From: CAYFZO01 sp964347615
GTDB lineage: Bacteria; Pseudomonadota; Gammaproteobacteria; Poriferisulfidales; Oxydemutatoraceae
Reading direction: 5' to 3'
DNA length: 64,000 bases
Assembly (NCBI GenBank): GCA_964347615.1
Contig: CAYFZO010000002.1
Coordinates: 62,001-126,000 of the forward strand
Part shown: one piece after another, positions 17,474-26,633 of the stretch
Position numbering within the stretch: the first letter of the stretch is position 1
How the letters are laid out: every line of letters starts with the position of its first letter
Notes under the pieces: generated by a model
Told to the model about the DNA's origin: nothing
Seen by the model: the letters and a program-made list of their open reading frames with translations, nothing else
The model's database searches: none
Position numbers and translations under genes: made by a program

Positions 17474-18439
17474 TTACTTCTCCTCCTTTCCATAAGCCAG
17501 ACGTCGTTCATGCAGCATTTTTTTAAGGCGGGTTGCCGTTACCGTCGTCTTGTCGGATAAGATCGAGTCTTTAATAGCATCGTTGCACGCTTGCGCAATT
17601 TCAGAGTGGCTGAGGCCTTCGGATTCTTTCACCACAATTTTCAAAGAAAAACCTTTATTAATAAACTGTGCAAGGCGATTTTCTACGAGGCGCTTGATTT
17701 CATTTTCGTCGGGAAGGTGGTAGTAAAGCACGTCGTCAAAGCGGCGAAAAAGCGCTCTGTCCAAAATCTCAGGATTGTTGGTGGCTGCCACAATCAAACT
17801 GAGTGAATCATCTTGCTCGATAAACTGTAGGAACGAGTTAAGGACCCGCCGCATTTCACCCACGTCATCACTTCGCCCCCGTTCACCTCCGATTGCATCG
17901 AACTCATCGAATAGATATACCCCGCGTTGATCTTTGATTACGTCGAAGATTTGCCGAAGCTTGGCACTAGTCTCACCCATGAATTTGGTTACCAGCTTAT
18001 CCATGAGGATCGTATGAAGCGGCAGATGCAGCTCACCCGCCAGAGCGGCTGCTGTCATCGTCTTGCCGGTACCCGGGGGGCCTGCCAACAAAAGTTTGCG
18101 GCGGTTGTTCAGACCATATTTCTTTATTTTTCCCTGCTGGCGATACTCCTGCAGGATACGGCTGATGCGATCTCGCATACCGTCGGAAACAATTAGATCC
18201 TTAAGCCGCTCCCGAGGTTCAGTGGAAATTACTAAGTCACTTAATTCTCGCTTAAAGGGGACGATTTGAACCTGAGTCAATTTAGCCTTATCTATGATGG
18301 CGCGTATTTCACGCGCGAGCGAACCGTGCCCCTGATTTGCTTCATGAGCCGCCAACTGCAAGGCAACGGTAACGAACCGCTCGCGCTCGTCCCCGAAATG
18401 AGAACGTATAAGTGACTTTAGTTGATCAGCTGTGGCCAT
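17474..18439 (-). CDS. AAA+ ATPase, IetA-like, without a protease partner
   Basis: A 321-aa AAA+ ATPase. Walker A is GPPGTGKT at 120-127, Walker B VYLFDEF at 174-180, then sensor 1 (VAATNNPE) and an arginine-finger region (DRALFRRFD). The small N-terminal helical part (REIRAIIDKAK) corresponds to the same position in the ATPase at 24682-25677. The layout is that of IetA-type ATPases, which work with an adjacent subtilisin-like protease. Here no protease gene adjoins: hsdR lies upstream and a short hypothetical gene lies downstream. It may be a duplicated IetA, or an ATPase of another two-gene system that lost its partner. Confidence 0.8.
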   Translation of the reverse strand: MATADQLKSLIRSHFGDERERFVTVALQLAAHEANQGHGSLAREIRAIIDKAKLTQVQIVPFKRELSDLVISTEPRERLKDLIVSDGMRDRISRILQEYRQQGKIKKYGLNNRRKLLLAGPPGTGKTMTAAALAGELHLPLHTILMDKLVTKFMGETSAKLRQIFDVIKDQRGVYLFDEFDAIGGERGRSDDVGEMRRVLNSFLQFIEQDDSLSLIVAATNNPEILDRALFRRFDDVLYYHLPDENEIKRLVENRLAQFINKGFSLKIVVKESEGLSHSEIAQACNDAIKDSILSDKTTVTATRLKKMLHERRLAYGKEEK

Positions 18440-18596
18440 GGCCGCTCACCGAGCCGGATTCTCGCACTTTATAGCCCACCGATTGCAAACCCAATCTCAA
18501 AAAGCGCGGCAAGCAAGGCCAAAGCCGCGTGGACAAGTGCCTCAAGTGCCTAAGTAATACTCGGCGACAAGAAATCAGCCGCCCGGCGTCAGCCGG

Positions 18597-21500
18597 TTAA
18601 TGGGTGGTTGCTTCGGCGTAGACCGGCGACGGGAGCGTCGGGTATGCGCGACGCACGTGACGAAAGACTTCCTCCGATATCTTCCTGACTTCTTCCTCCG
18701 TGTAGAGGTTGGCGGAAAGTCCACTTTTGTCGTTGAAAAGAAACCTTTCGATGTCGGTTCTTACGCCGTCGCTCGTGCTCTGTTTCTCCGTCCACTGATA
18801 GGCGCAAAGCGATCGGGTTTTCAACGTCTTCAATAAGTCAACCGAAACGTTTTTGATCCGCTTGATCTCCGCCTTGCTCAAATCCGGCTTTCTCAGGAGG
18901 TCGAAAATCGCCAGCTGCTCCTCGTCCAAACCTTCTCGAACCGCCCGGCTTTCCTCCTCGTCCAACTCATCAGTCAGCTTGATCAACTCCTCAAAAACCC
19001 TCTCGATCGTTGCTTGGTCTTTATTGCGGTTGTATTCCTCGACCAGTTTCTCGTAGTGCGTCTGGAAGTTGGTGCGCATCGGATTTTGCTTCAGCAGGCG
19101 TTGCAACTTTTTTTCCACGATATGCATCAGCGTTTGGGTGGCGGTACGTCTCGTGGTGCTTCTCTCAAACTCCACTTTCAGTTTCTTGGCGTTGACGTGG
19201 CTGATATCGTAAAGCTTCGTGTCTCTGACCTCGCCGTCGGGAGGCTGAGCCACAATCGCCTCATCCACGACGCCGTGCAGCGCGCGGATGACGTCGCTGA
19301 TGTCCGCTCTATCGCGGTCCTGTTGCAGGCTCTTGTAGATGATGCTGATGGCCTTGTGCTCCGCCCGGTACTCTTCCATGCCCTTGACGTTGATGCAGGC
19401 TTTGTAGCAGTTGAAAACCTCACGGCACATCACCTCGAAACGCTTGCGGGTTTCGTGGCTTTCGTTGACCGCCTCTTTGCAGGCTACGATGGCAGCGTTG
19501 AGAGCAAAGCCTTCCTGCCCGATGACGTCGTCCAATGAGGTCTGTCGCTCTTCAAGGAACGCCCGCACCAGCGCAATCGCCTGAGCCAGCTTCTCCAGCA
19601 GCTTTTCGATGGGCTCGGTGGGACCGCCACCGCCTTCGCCCTCGCCCTCGCCCGGCTCTTGGGCACCAAAAGTCGCCAGCGCACGGCGCAGATGCTGGAG
19701 GATGCCGCAGTAATCCACGATCAAGCCGTTGGTCTTGCTTTCGTTGACGCGGTTGGCGCGCGCGATGGCCTGCATCAAGGTGTGCGCCTTGAGCGGCTTG
19801 TCGAGGTAAAGCGTCGAAAGGCTGGGGACGTCGAAACCGGTCAGCCACATCGCGCAGACGACGGCAATGCGGAAAGGATGGTCCTGATGCTTGAACGCCT
19901 CGTCGAGCGGCATGGACACCTTGCCTTGAAACTCAGGCCTGCCGCGCATGGATTCCGGCAGGTCCACGCCGTCCTTGATGAGCCTGCGGTGCGGCCTGAT
20001 GTCAATACCCCACTTGCGAAACGCCTCGACCTCGCCTTGCTCCTCGCTGATGACCACCGCCATACGGGTTTCTTTCATCCAGTTGATCTGGTTCCGGATC
20101 TGCACCGCTTCCTGTTCGTCGACGCATCGCTTTTCCGCTGCCTCCAACTCGCCGATGCGCTCGCGCCAATGACGGTCGATCAACTCGTACATGCGCACGC
20201 AGGTCACCTTATCTATGCAAACCAGCATCGCCTTGCCGCTTTCCCAAGCCGTCGAGTAGTGTTCGACGAAGTCCCGCGCGACCTGATCCAGGCGTTTCTC
20301 CGCGGTCATCACGTGGTAATCCCGCCTGAGCTCCTGCTCCAGACGCTGCACCACGTCTATATCCTCGGTCTCCAAATCCCCGAACTCTTCCAGCTTGTTC
20401 GCAATGCGCTCGTTCAGGTCGCCGACGGCGATGTCGAGCTTGTCGCCGCGGGCATCGTAGTAAAGCGGCACCGTGGCCCCGTCGTCCACCGCGCGCTGAA
20501 AGTCGTAGGTCGAGACGTATTCTCCGAAAACCCGCCGCGTGATCTCGTCGTCCTTGAACAACGGCGTGCCGGTGAAGCCGATGTAACTCGCGTTGGGCAA
20601 CGCGTCGTGCATATTGCGCGCGAGATCGCCGTACTGAGTGCGATGAGCTTCGTCGGTGATGACAATGACGTCGTCCCGGTCGGAATACGCCTCTCCCGGC
20701 CCGATTTCCTGATTGAACTTCTGAATCAACGAGAAGACGTAGGACTTGTTCTCGCCGAGCAGACGTTTCAAATGCGTACTGCTCGCCGCCCGGCAATCGT
20801 CGCTCTCGTTCGTCACTTCGCAACCGGCGAAAGTCTTGTAAATCTGCACGTCGAGGTCGAGACGGTCGGTCAGCACCAGAAAGGTGAAGTTGCCGCTGAG
20901 TCTGCGATGCACCTTGCGGGTGAACATGACCATCGAATAACTCTTGCCCGCGCCCTGCGTGTGCCAAAAGACGCCCAGCCTGCCCTTGCGCGCCTTGCGC
21001 TCGCGCACCGCCTCGATCGCGCGGTTGACGCCGAGAAACTGATGGTTGCGCGCGAGGATCTTCCTTGTCTTGCCGGTGGAATCGTCGAAAAGGATGAAGT
21101 TCTCGAACAAGTCCATGAAGTTGCGCTTGTCGCAGACGCCCTTGAGCAAGGTCTCCATGTCCACCCTGCCTTCGTCGCCCTCGGCCAGCCGTTTCCATTC
21201 GTGAAAATGTCCCCACTCGCTGGTGATCGACCCGATTTTCGCCTTGTCGCCGTTGCCGAACATGATGATCGCGTTGTAATGGAACAGATGCGGGATGGTG
21301 ACACGATAGTCGGAGTAGTTCTTTTCAAAAGCCGTCCGGAGATTCCGATGGATGTTCTTCAACTCGACGAAGAGCAGCGGCAAGCCGTTGATGAACCCGA
21401 CGACGTCGAGCCGACGGCGATAAAGATCGCCGCGCACCCAGAGCTCACGCACGCAGAGGAAGCGATTGTTCTCCGGCGCGTCAAAGTCAAAGACCCGCAG

Positions 21501-21848
21501 CCTCTTTCGGACCGACTCGCCCTTGTCGTTGCGAAAAGAAACCTGCACGCCGTCGCGTATCAGCGCATACTTCTCCTTGTTGGCGGGCACGACGTCCTGC
21601 GAAGCGGTCGGAGCGGCAATCTTCCGCACCGCGTCGTCATAAGCCTCATCAGGCAGGCCCGGATTGAACTCGACGAGCTTCTCGCGCAGGGTGCGCGTCA
21701 GCACCACTTCATGGTCGGAAGCTCGACCCAGCAGACTGTCCGGCCCGAAGTCCTCCCTGTTGTAAGCGTAGACGGATTCCCAACCGAGCTGCTGCTCCAG
21801 ATGATCCGCCATCGTTTTCTGGACGATGGTGTCTTCGGTGTAGTTCAT
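18597..21848 (-). CDS. hsdR: Type I restriction endonuclease subunit R
   Basis: Motor and nuclease subunit that translocates and cuts unmethylated DNA, 1083 aa. The N-terminal PD-(D/E)xK nuclease shows RLDVVGFINGLP, then LLFVELKN (VELK at 161-164). The SF2 helicase part has Walker A TQGAGKS (297-303), DEAH at 399-402 and the later motif QAIARANRVNE. A C-terminal helical region binds the HsdM/HsdS core. Its base composition matches the host, not the A+T-rich genes between it and hsdMS. The gene has its own upstream region with an inverted repeat, so it may be transcribed separately. hsdM/hsdS lie about 7.5 kb upstream on the same strand. Confidence 0.95.
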   Translation of the reverse strand: MNYTEDTIVQKTMADHLEQQLGWESVYAYNREDFGPDSLLGRASDHEVVLTRTLREKLVEFNPGLPDEAYDDAVRKIAAPTASQDVVPANKEKYALIRDGVQVSFRNDKGESVRKRLRVFDFDAPENNRFLCVRELWVRGDLYRRRLDVVGFINGLPLLFVELKNIHRNLRTAFEKNYSDYRVTIPHLFHYNAIIMFGNGDKAKIGSITSEWGHFHEWKRLAEGDEGRVDMETLLKGVCDKRNFMDLFENFILFDDSTGKTRKILARNHQFLGVNRAIEAVRERKARKGRLGVFWHTQGAGKSYSMVMFTRKVHRRLSGNFTFLVLTDRLDLDVQIYKTFAGCEVTNESDDCRAASSTHLKRLLGENKSYVFSLIQKFNQEIGPGEAYSDRDDVIVITDEAHRTQYGDLARNMHDALPNASYIGFTGTPLFKDDEITRRVFGEYVSTYDFQRAVDDGATVPLYYDARGDKLDIAVGDLNERIANKLEEFGDLETEDIDVVQRLEQELRRDYHVMTAEKRLDQVARDFVEHYSTAWESGKAMLVCIDKVTCVRMYELIDRHWRERIGELEAAEKRCVDEQEAVQIRNQINWMKETRMAVVISEEQGEVEAFRKWGIDIRPHRRLIKDGVDLPESMRGRPEFQGKVSMPLDEAFKHQDHPFRIAVVCAMWLTGFDVPSLSTLYLDKPLKAHTLMQAIARANRVNESKTNGLIVDYCGILQHLRRALATFGAQEPGEGEGEGGGGPTEPIEKLLEKLAQAIALVRAFLEERQTSLDDVIGQEGFALNAAIVACKEAVNESHETRKRFEVMCREVFNCYKACINVKGMEEYRAEHKAISIIYKSLQQDRDRADISDVIRALHGVVDEAIVAQPPDGEVRDTKLYDISHVNAKKLKVEFERSTTRRTATQTLMHIVEKKLQRLLKQNPMRTNFQTHYEKLVEEYNRNKDQATIERVFEELIKLTDELDEEESRAVREGLDEEQLAIFDLLRKPDLSKAEIKRIKNVSVDLLKTLKTRSLCAYQWTEKQSTSDGVRTDIERFLFNDKSGLSANLYTEEEVRKISEEVFRHVRRAYPTLPSPVYAEATTH

Positions 21849-21857
21849 TTTTTCTCC

Positions 21858-21876
21858 CGATATACCGGATATATCG
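21858..21876 (-). promoter_or_regulatory. Operator-like inverted repeat before hsdR
   Basis: The arms cgatata and tatatcg form a perfect 7-bp inverted repeat with a 5-bp spacer (ccgga), directly upstream of the hsdR ribosome-binding site. It could bind a dimeric regulator that controls the nuclease. No regulator is assigned; the winged-helix and ribbon-helix-helix-like proteins of the island are candidates. Confidence 0.45.
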
Positions 21877-22093
21877 TACTCACTAATGCCTTGAATTTCT
21901 TACCTCGCGTCCATACTTGAGCGGGCAACACAAGGCCGCCGCAGTTAAAAATATCAACTGGGATTTTCAACAAGGCGACGAGGAGGAATATCCTTAATCT
22001 CCGGCGCACGACCGCCTAACTCGGCAAGCCGCCGCGCACTTTCCCGTTCTATCAATGCTTTCAACACTGTATAACTTCGTATGAAAATATATT

Positions 22094-24682
22094 TTATTCA
22101 TTTTCCGGCGCACCGATTCCAACGCGCGGAGCAATGCGCTCACGAATTTCCTCATAAATAGGAATACCAATAATAGGAATATCAACTCCTTCAACGATTT
22201 CAAGAGTTACAGCGAGTCCGTATGTCACAGGTTTTTGGACATCTTCCGCATCCTTCCGGCAATTTACTTTAATTGTGAAAATACCGTCATCCACTATCGC
22301 AACAGATTTAGAACCTTCGAACACCTCGTGCTGTACGGTCCCTCGCCGAGACGTATTGTTGTCAATCTCTCTGCGAGAGGTCTCGACAACATTTGGGTTA
22401 TTCTGGTCGTTCACTTCAAACCACAACTGCGTAGAACGATAGGCTTGTGTATTCACCGCGACAGGAGATATCCAAGCTAGCGTAACTGTAAGCCGTCGTC
22501 TTACATGCTGTGCACTCAGAGAAGGAGGTAAAGGCAAGCCAAAAAGATGGGCGCCCTCATCCAAGAGTTCCCCATACCCAAGTACTGTAGCCCTCTGTGC
22601 TGTACACGCCAAAACACGAGTATGGTCTGGAACACCGTAACCCAACCACCGACTAATCCATTTTTTTGTATCTCTTCCATCAATTTCGGGTTGTAAAGCA
22701 GCTTTGAGATGACCCCTTATCTCCCCCCAAGAACAACCATGAACAACCATGGCTTTGATAAGAGAAGTTATATATCGATCCGGTTCGTCCTCAGGCTTTT
22801 GCTCCTTAAATATCTCCAGCAGGGTGTCGTGACAAATCGCTGCCGTTCTGGAAGTCAGGGCAGCTGCATTACTGGTTCCACAACAATTCTTAACTCCATT
22901 TAACTTTCCACTTACACGGCCAAGCGTAGCTGTTCGATTTCCTGACGCATTCCCGCCGGATGATATTTGAAATGTTGTATCGGGATTGTTTCCATGTATC
23001 TCCCGATAAAGAACTCGCCCTCCATTAAACAAAAGATCCGGTTTAACGGATCTTCTATATCCACCCCCAAATGCAGAAATTGGGCTTGGCAACTGATGCT
23101 TAAACAAATCAACTGAACTTCCCTGATAATCTTCTTTCGAAGCATCGTGATGAAAAGCACCAACCGCGATGCTATTGATGCTCTCACTTGGTGCCAAGAT
23201 TCTTCTTTTCCGCTCATCCTCGTACAAAGCCTTAACAACTTGCTTTTCTTTTTCTTCATCCGACAGGCGATTAAACTCCGTTGTCGGCATGTTGATTTTG
23301 ATATCCTCTTGATGGTTTCCCGCGCTAACGACAAAAAGAACCGGGTATTTAACGCTCAACCAATCTAATAGCCTAGCTAAGGGACTTAACGCTCGTGTGA
23401 ATTGCCGGCATCGGTCGCCAATTGAAAAATTGATTACTCTAATTGTCGGGGCGATGGCCGGAGTCGAACCTTCGCCCTCAAATATACGACGAACGGCTCG
23501 ATGAATATAATCGACCATCAAAACATCACGTGGTAAAGCCTCCGAGGGTGTTTCGCTCGATTGAACAGGTTTCATGACGGGGCGAACATAAACAGGACGA
23601 GAAAGCGGTGATGTCCCATCGTTCAAATCACCATGAACAACTAAAGACGCCATTGCAGTTCCATGTGCCCGATTTGAAACTGGATACTCTGAGGCATAAT
23701 TATCCGGGTCATCGATTATCAATCTATTTTGGAGTAACTCATGATTTTCTAATGGAAGCCCATCTAAAATTGCTATAATCGGGTCCCCCTCTGGTACCGC
23801 GTCTTGTTCCAGCTTATGGCTAGATAGGTTTTCTTCCATCAAGTATTTTCCCGTCGTCATCTGACCAACAGGGCGGACAAACATTACTTCATCACTCTTA
23901 ATAAGATCTACATCCTGATGTTCGATAATGTTTTCAGCTTCACCTGCCGGTATTTCTGCAAGTAACGCATGATAGCTGATATCGTCAATTACGCAGCTGC
24001 TAAGAACCATCCCGTTAAGACTGCTAACTAAAGTTTCAATCCTTTCTTTAGCATTTCGCCTTTTTTCTTTGGCAGCACGAAACCACAACTCGACTTCAAA
24101 TCGAACTGGGCGGTTCTGGTCATATTTCAAATCTTCTTCCCAAGCATTCAAAAGACCTGTCTCGTCAAGACGGTCTTCAACGTCCCACCTACGAATATTT
24201 CTAAGCCATTTGAAAACCTCTTTAAATTTAGCTTGACCTCTTTCAAACACCACCCTTTCATCTTTCTGGTACCGTCGCCAAAGTGAAAGCATTTTCCGAA
24301 GTGCTTTTTGGTTAGACATGATCAGGTAAATACGACCCTTAAGCAGCTTCTCTCTGTCTTCCTCATTATAAAAATCCTCGTCAGGCTCGATATCATCAAC
24401 TTCAATTTCACTTAACCATTCGAGGTCGGGTATTTTCTTTACTGCATTAATGAAGTTTCCAACACTACCAATAGTCTCAATCACCAGCACTTGCTCCGGG
24501 TCAACCCCCGCCGCAGTTTGCTGGATTTTCACAGCTTTTTGAAGGTTTTCAAAAATTGGAGAGAGACGTCTTCCTTGCCGCCCATGCTCAGGTCTGTGAA
24601 CTCCACGAGGAAACGAACTAGGGCGCTTAGTTCTATCAGCTGCTTCCGGCTTCGGAAACAGCAGCAATGGATAATCCGGCAT
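22094..24682 (-). CDS. ietS: Subtilisin-like serine protease, IetS-like
   Basis: The protease half of an IetAS system, 862 aa. A long N-terminal region (about 1-295) precedes a peptidase S8 domain with the full triad: Asp307 (AILDGLP), His340 (RAHGTAMAS) and Ser604 (CCGTSNAAALT). The oxyanion Asn456 is in VVSAGNHQ. A C-terminal beta-rich region follows. No signal peptide is seen, so it should act in the cytoplasm. I chose the start MPDYPLLLFP at 24682, which overlaps the ATPase stop by 1 bp (TAATG); the open frame upstream lies inside the ATPase gene. IetAS is known as a plasmid stability/toxin-antitoxin pair and as an antiphage system. The name is my assignment from gene order and domains. 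Confidence 0.85.
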   Translation of the reverse strand: MPDYPLLLFPKPEAADRTKRPSSFPRGVHRPEHGRQGRRLSPIFENLQKAVKIQQTAAGVDPEQVLVIETIGSVGNFINAVKKIPDLEWLSEIEVDDIEPDEDFYNEEDREKLLKGRIYLIMSNQKALRKMLSLWRRYQKDERVVFERGQAKFKEVFKWLRNIRRWDVEDRLDETGLLNAWEEDLKYDQNRPVRFEVELWFRAAKEKRRNAKERIETLVSSLNGMVLSSCVIDDISYHALLAEIPAGEAENIIEHQDVDLIKSDEVMFVRPVGQMTTGKYLMEENLSSHKLEQDAVPEGDPIIAILDGLPLENHELLQNRLIIDDPDNYASEYPVSNRAHGTAMASLVVHGDLNDGTSPLSRPVYVRPVMKPVQSSETPSEALPRDVLMVDYIHRAVRRIFEGEGSTPAIAPTIRVINFSIGDRCRQFTRALSPLARLLDWLSVKYPVLFVVSAGNHQEDIKINMPTTEFNRLSDEEKEKQVVKALYEDERKRRILAPSESINSIAVGAFHHDASKEDYQGSSVDLFKHQLPSPISAFGGGYRRSVKPDLLFNGGRVLYREIHGNNPDTTFQISSGGNASGNRTATLGRVSGKLNGVKNCCGTSNAAALTSRTAAICHDTLLEIFKEQKPEDEPDRYITSLIKAMVVHGCSWGEIRGHLKAALQPEIDGRDTKKWISRWLGYGVPDHTRVLACTAQRATVLGYGELLDEGAHLFGLPLPPSLSAQHVRRRLTVTLAWISPVAVNTQAYRSTQLWFEVNDQNNPNVVETSRREIDNNTSRRGTVQHEVFEGSKSVAIVDDGIFTIKVNCRKDAEDVQKPVTYGLAVTLEIVEGVDIPIIGIPIYEEIRERIAPRVGIGAPENE

Positions 24683-25677
24683 TATGCATCTGCTCCATTC
24701 TGCTGCTTCGTTTTCACCGTCCGTGCTGCCCAATTCTTTAACGTGCGGTCAACAACTTTTCGCATATCAGAACTAGGCTGTTCAAGTACGTACTGTCGGA
24801 AAACGCTTGCGCCGAACTCCTCCGCTTCAGCAAAATTCACTCCATAGAGTTTTTTAGCCATCGTTTCCGGGGTATAGCCAAGAGGCACCTTAATTCGCTT
24901 TTCAAATCTAGTGAACCACTCCGCGAGCCTAGCGCGAGTTGGTTCCGGTAGAAACATGCGGATCTGAAAACGTCGCCAAACGGCACGGTCCAACAGTTCC
25001 GCATGATTTGTCGCACCAATAACTAAAACATGACTTGGTAAAGAATCAATTTGTATTAACAAAGAGCTGACCACACGCTTGATTTCTCCCGTTTCATGCC
25101 TGTCGCCCCGTTCCTTTCCGAGAGTCTCAAACTCATCGAAGAACAACACGCACTTTCTCGTGCGTGCATACTCCAAAAGGCGATGTAATCGAACAGCCGT
25201 TTCTCCAAGATAGGTTCCGATAATACCTTCATAGCGAACCAACAAAAGTGGAACCATCAAAGCGTGTGCTAATGCCTCAGCAAGAGACGTCTTACCGTTA
25301 CCGGGGGGGCCAATCAAAAGTAATCGGTTGCGCGGCTCCACGTTGTAAGACCTGAGAAGGTCTGCCCGATGGTGTTCCTCGACAATCTCTTGAGAAATCT
25401 CCTGTACTTCCTGAGGAAAAATTAAATCATCAAATGCGAGTTCCGGCACTATCTCTTGAACAAAATTGGAGACATTCTGGTCAAGTGCCACGCTGCCGTT
25501 AGGGGACGAACGCACCTCAGGCGACGAAGACAACAGCTTCTCCAGCCTATCTGCAAGTACAGTGTGTCTTTTAGCCCGTTCGTCAACGATAATGGCTTCA
25601 ACGATCTTGCGAAATCTAGCTCTGTCACCGGTCGCGCCAAAACGAACAAGATCAGTCAGTAGGTCAGCTCTAGCCAT
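24682..25677 (-). CDS. ietA: AAA+ ATPase, IetA-like
   Basis: The ATPase half of the IetAS pair, 331 aa. Walker A is GPPGNGKT at 123-130, Walker B VLFFDEFE near 177-184, sensor 1 is IGATNHAE, and the arginine finger lies in DRAVWRRF. An N-terminal helical region (KIVEAIIVDERAKRHTVLAD) precedes the ATPase core. The TAATG overlap with the protease implies coupled translation and a fixed ratio of the two proteins. AGAGG lies about 7 bp before the ATG. The stop of a 77-aa reading frame also overlaps this start. The gene is A+T-richer than the host average. Confidence 0.85.
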   Translation of the reverse strand: MARADLLTDLVRFGATGDRARFRKIVEAIIVDERAKRHTVLADRLEKLLSSSPEVRSSPNGSVALDQNVSNFVQEIVPELAFDDLIFPQEVQEISQEIVEEHHRADLLRSYNVEPRNRLLLIGPPGNGKTSLAEALAHALMVPLLLVRYEGIIGTYLGETAVRLHRLLEYARTRKCVLFFDEFETLGKERGDRHETGEIKRVVSSLLIQIDSLPSHVLVIGATNHAELLDRAVWRRFQIRMFLPEPTRARLAEWFTRFEKRIKVPLGYTPETMAKKLYGVNFAEAEEFGASVFRQYVLEQPSSDMRKVVDRTLKNWAARTVKTKQQNGADA

Positions 25678-25910
25678 TAGATGCCTCTAATCATGCCATT
25701 CACGCCGCTATCTCTTTGCTCATCCAAATACAGCAAGAGTGGGTTACAGGTATAAGCAAAAATACCAACGCCTATCCTAAGATTCGCGCTTTGGCGATTC
25801 ATTGGCTGCATACGTTGCATGAGTTTCCTCTCCGTTGGTTTCCAAGCATTATACCAATCTATAAGAACATGAGCCGCCGAAACCTCGCGCCCTCGTTTTC
25901 GCCAATCCAC
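25677..25910 (-). CDS. Possible small gene upstream of ietA
   Basis: A 77-aa frame, unrecognised, with no clear motif. Its TAA overlaps the ietA ATG by 1 bp, the same geometry as ietA-ietS. That argues for a coupled leader or small accessory gene. I saw no strong ribosome-binding site, so it may be chance. Confidence 0.3.
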   Translation of the reverse strand: MDWRKRGREVSAAHVLIDWYNAWKPTERKLMQRMQPMNRQSANLRIGVGIFAYTCNPLLLYLDEQRDSGVNGMIRGI

Positions 25911-26011
25911 AGGCCAAGCAGTTCCTTGTAGATTTCGAGATTCGCTCTCAATGCCAGATGCACGGATTGCGTTACACTCTCGCCCGGCCTGCTTCCCGAG
26001 TTGGTTGGGAA

Positions 26012-26245
26012 TTACGCGTTGGTGTGGTCGGTCGTTGAGATAATCATGGGATTTTTTGTTGCTTCACGATATGCATCCAGCCCTCTATCTGCAGACCGCC
26101 AACCCTCACAAACTTTCATGACTTCCGGGGTACCTGGCTGCCTCAGCACTTCCTCCAGCATCACCGCTTGATTCGACTGGCACTCTGATTTCTGCCCAGA
26201 ATTTGCCTGAGGGTGTTTTGTCGTCTGCTTTGACATGTTCTTCAT
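26012..26245 (-). CDS. Small hypothetical protein
   Basis: A 77-aa hydrophilic protein with no family I recognise. GAGGAGG at 26256-26262 lies about 10 bp before the ATG, which supports translation. The middle part (VMLEEVLRQPGTPEVMKVCE) looks helical. It lies upstream of ietA on the same strand, in the A+T-rich section. Confidence 0.5.
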   Translation of the reverse strand: MKNMSKQTTKHPQANSGQKSECQSNQAVMLEEVLRQPGTPEVMKVCEGWRSADRGLDAYREATKNPMIISTTDHTNA

Positions 26246-26454
26246 TGCTACTTTGCCTCCTCAAATTGTTCTGGCGGATACATGGCTATTCCATAATGGG
26301 TTATTTGCGGCTCCGCCTGCTCCCTGAGCCATCCAACGAAACCGTAAATCCTGCCGTTTGTAGCGGTAGCACGTAACACGGATAAAAGGCGTCGGCCAAG
26401 AGTCCTAACCAAAGCGGAGGCGTGATGTGTCTTGAAACTCCGGGGTGCTGCCTC

Positions 26455-26595
26455 TCAACTTGGCGAATTGTTTCGGGCTTTCCCCTTTATCAACGTTTTC
26501 AGTGCTGTTTCAGCAAGCTCGACGCTTGAGGTGATACCGGTGACCGCCTGCGCCTGGGCCAGCAAATCGTCGTCTATTTTCAGCGTTATTGTCAT
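26455..26595 (-). CDS. VapB-like antitoxin, short
   Basis: A 46-aa product beginning MTITLKIDDDLLAQAQAVTG, then ITSSVELAETALKTLIKGKA. This is the ribbon-helix-helix layout of VapB-type antitoxins (T.TLDDDLL..A....G). It stops shortly after the DNA-binding part, so the toxin-binding tail is missing or very short. No PIN-domain VapC toxin gene follows. It is best read as an orphan or truncated antitoxin. Confidence 0.55.
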   Translation of the reverse strand: MTITLKIDDDLLAQAQAVTGITSSVELAETALKTLIKGKARNNSPS

Positions 26596-26633
26596 TTTTA
26601 CCTTTTTTGTCGAGAAATCGATTTTGAATTATT

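Noticed and set aside
19659..21920. A 753-codon plus-strand open frame opposite hsdR
   Set aside because: It is a shadow of the hsdR coding strand. All helicase and nuclease motifs are on the minus strand.
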